NCBI RefSeq assembly: GCF_009857475.1
Contig: NZ_WWCJ01000006.1
Coordinates: forward strand, 1 to 64,000
DNA: 64,000 nt
Direction of reading: 5' to 3'
From: Pseudoduganella guangdongensis
Lineage (GTDB): Bacteria > Pseudomonadota > Gammaproteobacteria > Burkholderiales > Burkholderiaceae_D
The notes beneath the pieces were generated by a model, which was given only the letters and a program-made list of their open reading frames with translations, ran no database searches and had not been told where the DNA came from. Position 1 is the first letter of the stretch. Every line of letters starts with the position of its first letter. The position numbers and the translations under genes were made by a program. Shown here in pieces: positions 35,429-43,226 of the stretch.

Positions 35429-36700
35429 ATGAAGATCCTGGTAGTCGGCTCGGGTGGCCGTGAACACGCTTTGGCTTGGAAACTGGCGCAGTCGGAACGC
35501 GTACAGATGGTCTATGTTGCGCCTGGCAACGGCGGTACCGCGCGCGACGTGCGCCTGCAGAATGTGCCGATCACCGATCTGGAGCAGCTGGCCAATTTCG
35601 TCGAGCAGGAAGGCGTCGCCCTGACCGTGGTCGGCCCGGAAGTGCCGCTGGCGGCCGGTATCGTCAACCTGTTCCGCGCGCGCGGCCTGAAAGTGTTCGG
35701 CCCGACCCGCGAAGCGGCGCAGCTGGAGTCGTCCAAAGACTTCGCCAAGGCCTTCATGAAGCGCCACGGCATTCCGACCGCCGAATACGAAACCTTCGCC
35801 GACGCCAAGGCGGCCCACGCCTTCGTCGACAAGATGGGCGCGCCGATCGTCATCAAGGCCGACGGCCTGGCGGCCGGCAAGGGCGTGGTGGTGGCCATGT
35901 CGCTGGAAGAAGCGCACGGCGCAGTCGACCACATGCTGTCCGATAACGCCTTTGGCGACGCCGGCGCGCGCATCGTGATCGAAGAATTCCTGGCCGGCGA
36001 GGAAGCCTCCTTCATCGTCATGTGCGACGGCAAGAACGTGCTGCCGCTGGCCACCTCGCAGGACCACAAGCGCCTGCTGGACGCCGACCAGGGCCCGAAC
36101 ACCGGCGGCATGGGTGCCTACTCCCCGGCGCCGATCGTGACCCCGGCCATGCATGCGCGCGTGATGCGCGAGATCATCATGCCTACCATCCAGGGCATGG
36201 CCAAGGACGGCATCCAGTTCACCGGCTTCCTGTACGCGGGGCTGATGATCGACGCCGCCGGCAATCCGCGCACGCTGGAATTCAACTGCCGCATGGGCGA
36301 TCCTGAGACGCAGCCGATCATGTCGCGCCTGAAGACCGACCTGGTGAATGTGATGGAACACGCGGTCAACGGCACCCTGGACCAGGTGGAGCTGGAATGG
36401 GACCGCCGCACCGCCGTGGGCGTGGTGCTGGCCGCCGCCGGTTATCCGGACGCGCCGCTCAAAGGCGCGCATATCCACGGCATTCCGGCGGAAACGACGG
36501 ATGCGGTGACCTTCCATGCCGGGACCACGGACGACGCCGACGGCAAGCTGGTGACCTCCGGCGGCCGTGTGCTGTGCGTGGTGGGCCTGGGCGACAATAT
36601 CAAGATGGCGCAGAAGCAGGCGTACGAGGCGGTCGACAAGATCGGCTTCGAAGGCGTGCAGTTCCGCCGCGACATCGGCTGGCGCGGCCTGAAGCACTAA
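35429..36700 (+). CDS. purD: Phosphoribosylamine-glycine ligase
   Basis: This 423-residue enzyme joins phosphoribosylamine and glycine with ATP to give GAR, the second step of purine synthesis. It starts '[20 protein letters not shown]' and has the ATP-grasp segments '[16 protein letters not shown]', '[12 protein letters not shown]' and '[13 protein letters not shown]'. The length is normal. Its stop overlaps the hemF start (TAATG), so the genes are translationally coupled. Confidence 0.98.
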   Translation: MKILVVGSGGREHALAWKLAQSERVQMVYVAPGNGGTARDVRLQNVPITDLEQLANFVEQEGVALTVVGPEVPLAAGIVNLFRARGLKVFGPTREAAQLESSKDFAKAFMKRHGIPTAEYETFADAKAAHAFVDKMGAPIVIKADGLAAGKGVVVAMSLEEAHGAVDHMLSDNAFGDAGARIVIEEFLAGEEASFIVMCDGKNVLPLATSQDHKRLLDADQGPNTGGMGAYSPAPIVTPAMHARVMREIIMPTIQGMAKDGIQFTGFLYAGLMIDAAGNPRTLEFNCRMGDPETQPIMSRLKTDLVNVMEHAVNGTLDQVELEWDRRTAVGVVLAAAGYPDAPLKGAHIHGIPAETTDAVTFHAGTTDDADGKLVTSGGRVLCVVGLGDNIKMAQKQAYEAVDKIGFEGVQFRRDIGWRGLKH

Positions 36701-37614
36701 TGAGCAGCGCCCCCGCCCCGCAAGACGTCAAAGCCTGGCTGTTAGGCCTGCAAGACCGCATCATCTCCGCCCTGGAGAACGTGGACGGCAAGCCATTCCT
36801 GCGCGACGCCTGGGACCGCCCGGAGGGCGGCGGCGGCATTTCACGCCTGATTGAAGAAGGCAATGTGTTCGAACGCGGCGGCTGCAACTTCAGCCACGTC
36901 ACCGGCGCCAAGCTGCCGCCCTCCGCCTCGGCCCATCGCCCGGAAGTGGCTGGCCAGGCCTGGGAAGCCATGGGCGTCAGCCTGGTGCTGCACCCGCGCA
37001 ACCCGTACGCGCCGACCGTGCACATGAATGTGCGCTTCTTCAGCACCAGCAGCCAGGACGGCACCCCGGTCTGGTGGTTCGGCGGCGGCATGGACCTGAC
37101 GCCCTACTACGGCTATGTGGCGGACGCGCGCCACTTCCACCGCACCTGCCGCGACGCGCTGGCGCCGTACGGCGACGCGCTGCACCCGAAGTTCAAGGCC
37201 TGGTGCGACGAGTACTTCTACCTGAAACACCGCAAGGAAGCGCGCGGCGTCGGCGGCATCTTCTTCGACGACTTCAACGCCCTCGGCTTCGAGCAAAGCT
37301 TTGCCATGACCCGCAGCGTGGGCGACGCCTTCCTGGCCGCCTACCTGCCGATCCTGCAGGCGCGCAAGGACAGCGCGTACGGTGAGCGCGAACGCGACTT
37401 CCAGGCCTACCGCCGCGGGCGCTACGTCGAATTCAACCTGGTATTCGACCGCGGCACCCTGTTCGGCCTGCAGTCCGGCGGCCGCACCGAAGCGATCCTG
37501 ATGTCGATGCCGCCGATCGTCAAATGGCGCTACGACTGGCACCCGGAAGACGGCAGCCCGGAAGCGGCGCTGGCCACCGACTTCCTGCCGCACCGCGACT
37601 GGCTGGCCGAGTGA
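36700..37614 (+). CDS. hemF: Oxygen-dependent coproporphyrinogen III oxidase
   Basis: This 304-residue enzyme decarboxylates coproporphyrinogen III to protoporphyrinogen IX with O2 in heme synthesis. It shows '[20 protein letters not shown]', 'VHMNVRFF', '[15 protein letters not shown]', '[11 protein letters not shown]' and '[14 protein letters not shown]', all hallmarks of HemF. The ATG overlaps the purD stop and its stop overlaps the nadD GTG, as is usual for this betaproteobacterial operon. Confidence 0.98.
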   Translation: MSSAPAPQDVKAWLLGLQDRIISALENVDGKPFLRDAWDRPEGGGGISRLIEEGNVFERGGCNFSHVTGAKLPPSASAHRPEVAGQAWEAMGVSLVLHPRNPYAPTVHMNVRFFSTSSQDGTPVWWFGGGMDLTPYYGYVADARHFHRTCRDALAPYGDALHPKFKAWCDEYFYLKHRKEARGVGGIFFDDFNALGFEQSFAMTRSVGDAFLAAYLPILQARKDSAYGERERDFQAYRRGRYVEFNLVFDRGTLFGLQSGGRTEAILMSMPPIVKWRYDWHPEDGSPEAALATDFLPHRDWLAE

Positions 37615-38258
37615 AACGCTGCATCGCACTGCTGGGAGGCAGTTTCGATCCAGTCCACAACGGCCACGTCGCGCTCGGCAAACTGTTCGCCGACAAGCTG
37701 CACGCCGACGCGCTGCTGGTGATCCCCGCCCTGCCCTGGCAAAAGGGCGCGCTGGTGGCGACGCCCCAGCAAAGGGTGGACATGCTGAATCTGGCCTTCC
37801 AGGGCCTGGCCTGCCCGGTCACGATCGACTGGCAGGAACTGGCGCGCGGCAGCGCCACGTATACGATCGAAACGCTGCGGGCGATCCGCGCCGATGTGGG
37901 GCCAGAGGTTTCCCTGGCCTTCCTGATGGGCGCCGACCAGCTGCAGCGACTGAATACCTGGCACGAATGGCGTTCCTTGTTCGACCTGGCCCACATTTGC
38001 GTGGCGGCCAGGCCCGGCTTTGAACTGGACGACGCCCACGTGCCGGCCGAGGTGGCCGCTGAATTCCAGCGCCGCCAGGCCACGCCGGATCAGGTCAGGA
38101 ACACCCCGGCGGGCAGGACCATGTTGGCGGCCGAAATGGCCATCGACATCTCGGCTACTGCCATTCGTGCTGCATTACAACGGGGGGACGGGGCGCACTC
38201 GCTTATCCCCCCGGTAGTGCTAGACTATATTGAACAACATAATTTGTATAAGAACTAA
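37611..38258 (+). CDS. nadD: Nicotinate-nucleotide adenylyltransferase
   Basis: This 215-residue enzyme makes nicotinic acid adenine dinucleotide in NAD synthesis. It has the nucleotidyltransferase signature '[16 protein letters not shown]', '[17 protein letters not shown]' and the C-terminal '[10 protein letters not shown]'. It starts at GTG 37611, overlapping the hemF TGA by four bases (GTGA). An in-frame upstream extension lies inside hemF and is not needed. Confidence 0.96.
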   Translation: MKRCIALLGGSFDPVHNGHVALGKLFADKLHADALLVIPALPWQKGALVATPQQRVDMLNLAFQGLACPVTIDWQELARGSATYTIETLRAIRADVGPEVSLAFLMGADQLQRLNTWHEWRSLFDLAHICVAARPGFELDDAHVPAEVAAEFQRRQATPDQVRNTPAGRTMLAAEMAIDISATAIRAALQRGDGAHSLIPPVVLDYIEQHNLYKN

Positions 38259-38261
38259 ATA

Positions 38262-38963
38262 ATGGATATCAAAAAACTGCAAGCCCTCGTCGTGGACGCC
38301 CTGGAAGACGTGAAAGCCCAGGAAATCGTCGTATTCGACACCACCGGCCTGACCAGCCTCTTCGACCGCATCGCCATCGCTTCCGGTACCTCCAACCGCC
38401 AGACCAAGGCCCTGGCTGCCTCGGTGCGCGACAAGGTGAAAGAAGCCGGCGGCGACGTGATCGGCATCGAGGGCGAAGACACCGGCGAATGGGTGCTGGT
38501 CGATCTGGGCGACATGATCGTCCACATCATGCAGGCCCCGATCCGCGCCTACTACCGCCTGGAAGAAATCTGGGGCGAAAAGCCGGTGAAACTGGGCGCG
38601 GCCAAGCGCAAGTCCACCAGCGAAGGCAAGGCCGCCGCGGAAAAAGACGCCACGCCGAAGAAATCCGGCCACCTGGCCGCCAGCAAGCCGACCAAAGCCG
38701 CTGAAGCCGTGATCGAGAAAAAGCCGGCCGCCAAGAAGCCGGGCACCGCCAAGGCCACCGCCGCCGCGGGCGCCGCCGCCAAGAAAGCCGCCGTCAAGAA
38801 AGCCCCGAAAGTGGTGGCGCCGGAAGGCAAAAAAGTGAAGGTCGGTATCACCAAGACCGCCGAGGCATCCGCCAAGGCCGCCAAGGAGAAGAAAGCCGCC
38901 GCTGCCGCCGCAGCGCCGGCCAAGACCGTCATCAAGCGCATCAAAAAGCCTGCGGCTGAGTAA
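38262..38963 (+). CDS. rsfS: Ribosomal silencing factor RsfS with long Lys/Ala-rich tail
   Basis: This 233-residue protein has an RsfS domain at residues 1-110 ('[20 protein letters not shown]', '[17 protein letters not shown]', '[16 protein letters not shown]'), which binds ribosomal protein uL14 and blocks subunit joining when nutrients are low. About 120 further residues form a basic, low-complexity tail with repeated KKA/AKK/PAAKK units, like histone-H1-type bacterial tails. Typical RsfS proteins have 105-130 residues. The tail probably binds nucleic acid. It starts 3 bp after nadD. Confidence 0.95.
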   Translation: MDIKKLQALVVDALEDVKAQEIVVFDTTGLTSLFDRIAIASGTSNRQTKALAASVRDKVKEAGGDVIGIEGEDTGEWVLVDLGDMIVHIMQAPIRAYYRLEEIWGEKPVKLGAAKRKSTSEGKAAAEKDATPKKSGHLAASKPTKAAEAVIEKKPAAKKPGTAKATAAAGAAAKKAAVKKAPKVVAPEGKKVKVGITKTAEASAKAAKEKKAAAAAAAPAKTVIKRIKKPAAE

Positions 38964-38968
38964 GCCAG

Positions 38969-39439
38969 GTGCAGCTGATTATCGCTGCGGTCGGCCACAA
39001 AATGCCGGCCTGGATCGAGAATGGCTTCGCGGAATACGTGAAGCGCATGCCGCCGGAACTGCGCATCGTGCTGAAGGAAATCAAGCCCGTTGAGCGCTCC
39101 GGCAGCAAGACCGCCGCCACCGCCATGGCCCTGGAAAGGGAAAGGATCGAGGCGGCGCTGCCCAAATCGGTGCGCATCATCGCGCTCGACGAACGCGGCA
39201 AGGACTTGACCAGCGTGGGCCTGTCCCAGCAGCTGGAAGCATGGCAGCAGGACGGCCGCGACACGGCCTTCCTGATCGGCGGCGCCGATGGCCTCGACCC
39301 GGGGCTGAAGGCCAGGGCGGAAGGCATGATTCGCCTCTCCAGCCTGACCCTGCCGCACGGCATGGTGCGCGTGATGCTGGCCGAACAGTTATACCGGGCG
39401 TGGACAATTACACAAAACCACCCGTATCATCGTGTCTAA
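38969..39439 (+). CDS. rlmH: 23S rRNA (pseudouridine1915-N3)-methyltransferase
   Basis: This 156-residue SPOUT methyltransferase modifies pseudouridine 1915 in helix 69 of 23S rRNA. It shows '[16 protein letters not shown]', '[13 protein letters not shown]', the SAM-binding '[12 protein letters not shown]' and the knot-closing '[19 protein letters not shown]' ending in HPYHR. It starts at GTG 38969, six bases after rsfS, the partner that classically neighbours it. Confidence 0.98.
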   Translation: MQLIIAAVGHKMPAWIENGFAEYVKRMPPELRIVLKEIKPVERSGSKTAATAMALERERIEAALPKSVRIIALDERGKDLTSVGLSQQLEAWQQDGRDTAFLIGGADGLDPGLKARAEGMIRLSSLTLPHGMVRVMLAEQLYRAWTITQNHPYHRV

Positions 39440-39454
39440 ACCCAAAGGCAAACG

Positions 39455-40075
39455 ATGAAACTGCTCGAAAAGAAGATCTACCTGGCTTCCAAGAGTCCGC
39501 GCCGGCGCGAATTGCTGCGCCAGATCGGCGTCGACTTCGAGCTGCTATTGCTGCGCAACGACGGCCCGCGCGGGCCGGACGTGAGCGAAGAAGTCAATCC
39601 CGGCGAGGAACCGCTGGCCTATGTCGGCCGCGTGGCCCAGGAAAAAGCCGATTTTGCCTGGGACATGATCCAGAAGCGCCGCCTGTTCCTGCGCCCCATT
39701 CTGGCCGCCGACACCACCGTCACCATCGACGGCGAGATCCTCGGCAAGCCGGCCAACGTGCGCGAAGCCACCGACATGCTGCAAAGGCTGTCCGGCCGCA
39801 CGCACCAGGTGCTGACCTCCGTCGCCGTCCACTCGCAGGACTTTTCCGGCCATATCACCCAGGTCTCCGACGTCCGCTTCGGCAAACTGAGCGACGCCGA
39901 GATCAAAGCCTATTGCGCCACCACCGAGCCTTACGACAAGGCCGGCGGCTACGGCATCCAGGGCCTGGCCGCCCTCTTTGTAGAACATATTGAAGGCAGT
40001 CATTCCGGCATCATGGGCCTGCCGCTGTATGAAACGGCGCAGCTGCTGCGCCAGGCAGGATTAAAGCTCCCCTGA
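39455..40075 (+). CDS. maf: Maf-family nucleoside triphosphate pyrophosphatase
   Basis: This 206-residue house-cleaning pyrophosphatase hydrolyses dTTP/UTP and modified nucleotides. It has the Maf motifs 'YLASKSPRRRELL', 'LAADTTVTIDGEILGKP' and 'YDKAGGYGIQGLAALFVEHI'. The Arg and Gln residues fit the YhdE (dTTP/UTP) subgroup. Its stop overlaps the rng start (TGATG). Confidence 0.95.
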   Translation: MKLLEKKIYLASKSPRRRELLRQIGVDFELLLLRNDGPRGPDVSEEVNPGEEPLAYVGRVAQEKADFAWDMIQKRRLFLRPILAADTTVTIDGEILGKPANVREATDMLQRLSGRTHQVLTSVAVHSQDFSGHITQVSDVRFGKLSDAEIKAYCATTEPYDKAGGYGIQGLAALFVEHIEGSHSGIMGLPLYETAQLLRQAGLKLP

Positions 40076-41541
40076 TGAACGAAGACATCCTCATTAACAT
40101 CACCCCGCAGGAAACCCGCGTCGCCCTGGTAGTGCAAGGCGCCGTACAGGAACTGCATATCGAACGCACCCTGACGCGCGGCCTGGCCGGCAACGTCTAC
40201 TCCGGCAAGGTAGTGCGCGTGCTGCCAGGCATGCAATCGGCCTTCATCGATATCGGCCTGGAGCGCGCAGCCTTCCTGCACGTGGCCGACATCTGGGAAG
40301 CGCGCCCGCACGACGGCAACCAGAACGCCACCCCGACCGCGATCGAAAAGCTGCTGTTCGACGGCCAGGTGCTGACCGTGCAGGTGATCAAAGACCCGAT
40401 CGGCACCAAGGGCGCCCGCCTGTCCACCCAGATCTCGATCGCCGGCCGCATGCTGGTCTACCTGCCGCAGGACGGCCACATCGGCATCTCGCAGAAGATC
40501 GAAAAGGAAGCCGACCGCGAAGCCCTGCGCGCGCGCATGCAAAGCCTGCTGCCGGCCGAGGAAAAAGGCGGCTACATCGTGCGCACGCAGGCCGAAGACG
40601 CCAGCGACGCCGACCTGCAGGCCGACATCGAATACCTGCGCAAGACCTGGGGCGCCATCTGCCACGGCGCGCGCACCCTGCCGCCGACCTCCCTGCTGCA
40701 CCAGGATTTGAATCTGGCGCAGCGCGTGCTGCGCGACTTCGTACACGACGAAACCGCCACCATCCAGGTCGACTCGCGCGAGAATTTCCTCGCCCTGACC
40801 GAATTTGGCCGCGTGTATACCCCGTCCGTGCTGTCGCGCCTGACGCACTACACCGGCGAGCGCCCGCTGTTCGACCTGTACGGCGTGGAGGAGGAGATCC
40901 ACCGCGCGCTGGGGCGCCGCGTCGACCTGAAATCCGGCGGCTACCTGATCGTCGACCAGACCGAGGCCATGACCACGATCGACGTCAACACCGGCGGCTT
41001 CGTGGGCGGGCGCAATTTTGCCGACACCATCTTCAAGACCAACCTGGAAGCCGCGCACGCCATCGCCCGCCAGCTGCGGCTGCGGAATCTGGGCGGCATC
41101 ATCATCCTCGACTTCATCGACATGGAGAACAACGAGCACCGCAACGCCGTGCTCGCCGAGTTGAAGAAAGCCCTGGCGCGCGACCGCACCAAGGTCTCGG
41201 TCTCCGGCTTCTCCGCCCTGGGGCTGGTCGAGATGACCCGCAAACGCACGCGCGAATCGCTGGCCCACATCCTGTGCGAACCGTGCCCCGCCTGCGAAGG
41301 GCGCGGCCAGGTCAAAACCTCGCGCACCATCTGCTACGAGATTTTGCGCGAGCTGCTGCGCGAAGCCAAGCAATTCAACCCGCGCGAATTCCGCATCCTC
41401 GCCTCGCAGGAAGTGGTCGACCTGTTCCTGGAAGAAGAATCGCAGCACCTCGCCATGCTGGGCGACTTCATCGGCAAAAAGATCTCCCTGCAAGTGGAAA
41501 CCAGCTACCACCAGGAACAATACGACGTGATCCTGATGTGA
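40075..41541 (+). CDS. rng: Ribonuclease G
   Basis: This 488-residue endoribonuclease processes the 5' end of 16S rRNA and degrades mRNA. It has an N-terminal S1 domain (about 36-125, 'GNVYSGKVVRVLPGMQSAFIDIGLERAAFLHV'-type, shown here by parts), catalytic acids in 'TIDVNTGGFVGG' and 'IIILDFIDM', and the zinc-link CPAC in 'CEPCPACEGRG'. It is shorter than RNase E and lacks the degradosome scaffold. It is the last gene of the operon; a large palindrome follows its stop. Confidence 0.97.
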   Translation: MNEDILINITPQETRVALVVQGAVQELHIERTLTRGLAGNVYSGKVVRVLPGMQSAFIDIGLERAAFLHVADIWEARPHDGNQNATPTAIEKLLFDGQVLTVQVIKDPIGTKGARLSTQISIAGRMLVYLPQDGHIGISQKIEKEADREALRARMQSLLPAEEKGGYIVRTQAEDASDADLQADIEYLRKTWGAICHGARTLPPTSLLHQDLNLAQRVLRDFVHDETATIQVDSRENFLALTEFGRVYTPSVLSRLTHYTGERPLFDLYGVEEEIHRALGRRVDLKSGGYLIVDQTEAMTTIDVNTGGFVGGRNFADTIFKTNLEAAHAIARQLRLRNLGGIIILDFIDMENNEHRNAVLAELKKALARDRTKVSVSGFSALGLVEMTRKRTRESLAHILCEPCPACEGRGQVKTSRTICYEILRELLREAKQFNPREFRILASQEVVDLFLEEESQHLAMLGDFIGKKISLQVETSYHQEQYDVILM

Positions 41542-41543
41542 AA

Positions 41544-41622
41544 ATTCGGGGTCAGGTCTGACAATCGGACAATCTATGCGCTTCGCGCATAGATTGTCCG
41601 ATTGTCAGACCTGACCCCGAAT
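41544..41622. repeat. Perfect 37-bp inverted repeat with 5-base loop
   Basis: The left arm (41544-41580) and right arm (41586-41622) are exact reverse complements, beginning ATTCGGGGTCAGGTCTGAC, around a CTTCG loop. It fills the gap between the convergent rng and VWA-protein genes. Palindromes with a GGGGTCAGGTCTGAC core are, from general knowledge, dispersed in related genomes and resemble REP/MITE elements. It can also end transcription from both sides. No transposase is beside it. Confidence 0.85.
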
Positions 41623-41626
41623 CTTT

Positions 41627-43219
41627 TCAGAGGACGATGACTTCGTCGCTGAAGCGGTCTTCCACTCGCTCCCCGGCGCACAACACGGAGTAGATCGCGC
41701 AATTCAGCTTTTCTTTCTCCGTTTCGAGCATCGCGAGGAATTCCGGCGACAGGCTGCAGTCGCCGTCGGAAATCATCAGGATATCGGCTTTGCGATAGTT
41801 GTCTTCCAATGCGATGCGCTGCAAGGCGTGCTTGAGCGGGGTCTCGAAGTCGGTACCGCCGCCAAATCCCTGTTTCAGGAATTTCAGCAAACCTGCCGCA
41901 TTGTTGGCAGCATCCATCGAGAATGCGCGGATCTCGTTCGCGGCGCCAAACAGCACCACGTGCAAGGCGCGGTCTTCCTCCTTGAGGATGCGCGACACGG
42001 CGAGCAGCAGGGCTTTCGCCTTCTGCATTGGCGCGCCGTGCATGCTTTGCGATGTGTCAAGACAGGCGACAACCGGGCCTGTCCGGCGCTTGCTCTCTTC
42101 CGCGTGCGTGAGCTCGGCGGGCATCGTGCCCTTCAGCTCATACGACAGCAGATTGTTCTCCAGCAAGCGGGCATAGAACAGCACTTCCAGCGCTTCGTCC
42201 TCAAGGTTCGATAGTTCGCTGGGCAGCATGCGCATCACATCGTTGCTGCGGTGCGTGCCGTGGACCTCGCTGCGGCAGGCTTCGGGAATCCTGGTCTTTT
42301 TCTTCTCCTCTTCCGATACGAAGTTGCGCCCCAGCTTGTGCACCAGGTCCTTGATGCGGCCATTGCCCTGCATGGCGCGCGCCAACCCTTCGAAATCGTC
42401 GTCGCAAGCGAGCAAGTCCTCGTAGGTGAACTGCGAACCGGGACAGGCAGCGAGGAAGCCTTTGGCCTGCTCATACCTGGCCGAGATGTCGGATAGCGCC
42501 GTGCGGAAGCCTGCGAGGCGTTGGCGCACGGGGGCAGGAATATTTTCGTCGGCGATTTCGGCCTCATAGTCCTGCACCATGGCCAGTTCGGCGCGTATCC
42601 GCCCGATGCTCTCCGCATTCAGGACCTGCTTGCGGAAATGGTCGGCTTGCCCTTCCCAGTCAGGCTCGGGAACCGTTTCCGGCTCCGCATTCCAATCCCA
42701 TAAGCGCCATTTGGTGGCCCCGAGCTTCTGGCGCGCAGTCCGCTTGAGCGCCGCCATCGTCAGCTCCCAGGTTTCGAGCTGCAGGTCGGGCAAGCCTTGC
42801 GGACGGTACTCTTGGCCGCTGTAGTTCACGCATTTGGTGGCAAACGCGTGGCAGTTCTTGAAGACCAGGCCGTAGAAGGCGCGCTCGCCTACATGGTTGC
42901 TGGCGCCGTGCGCGACATCGGCGCTGCCCACCGCGCCCTGGCTGTCGCACGAGACGTAGATTTGCCGACCCATGGTGCTCTTTGACGTGAAGCTGCGCGC
43001 GCTATCCATGCACACCGAGCTCTCCGCGAAGCCGTCCACCACGATGTTCGAGATCTGTCCGTCCCCGACATAAATCCCGGAATGCTCCGCCGCCACCCAC
43101 AGGTCGCAATACAGCACACTGCCAGGCACCGGCTGGACCTTGTCGCGAAAAGTACTATCGACGAAGTACTTGATCGCTTTGATGCCAACGGAGCTCGCGA
43201 GCTTTAGCAAGTTCAGCAT
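41627..43219 (-). CDS. ViaA-like VWA protein with N-terminal LRAT/NlpC-P60-like domain
   Basis: This 530-residue protein starts at ATG 43219, seven bases after the AAA+ gene stop. Residues about 30-132 look like a papain-fold LRAT/NlpC-P60 domain: 'AEHSGIYVGDGQI' (His46) and 'FKNCHAFATKCV' (Cys123). A helical region follows, with 'MRMLPSELSNLE' as in ViaA. The C-terminal VWA domain (about 380-525) keeps the metal site: DTSQS (388-392), Thr456 in GGGTDF and Asp485 in ISDGD. ViaA partners the RavA ATPase. Here the extra domain suggests a cysteine hydrolase or acyltransferase under ATPase control. The activity is inferred. Confidence 0.85.
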   Translation of the reverse strand: MLNLLKLASSVGIKAIKYFVDSTFRDKVQPVPGSVLYCDLWVAAEHSGIYVGDGQISNIVVDGFAESSVCMDSARSFTSKSTMGRQIYVSCDSQGAVGSADVAHGASNHVGERAFYGLVFKNCHAFATKCVNYSGQEYRPQGLPDLQLETWELTMAALKRTARQKLGATKWRLWDWNAEPETVPEPDWEGQADHFRKQVLNAESIGRIRAELAMVQDYEAEIADENIPAPVRQRLAGFRTALSDISARYEQAKGFLAACPGSQFTYEDLLACDDDFEGLARAMQGNGRIKDLVHKLGRNFVSEEEKKKTRIPEACRSEVHGTHRSNDVMRMLPSELSNLEDEALEVLFYARLLENNLLSYELKGTMPAELTHAEESKRRTGPVVACLDTSQSMHGAPMQKAKALLLAVSRILKEEDRALHVVLFGAANEIRAFSMDAANNAAGLLKFLKQGFGGGTDFETPLKHALQRIALEDNYRKADILMISDGDCSLSPEFLAMLETEKEKLNCAIYSVLCAGERVEDRFSDEVIVL

Positions 43220-43226
43220 CGAATGC

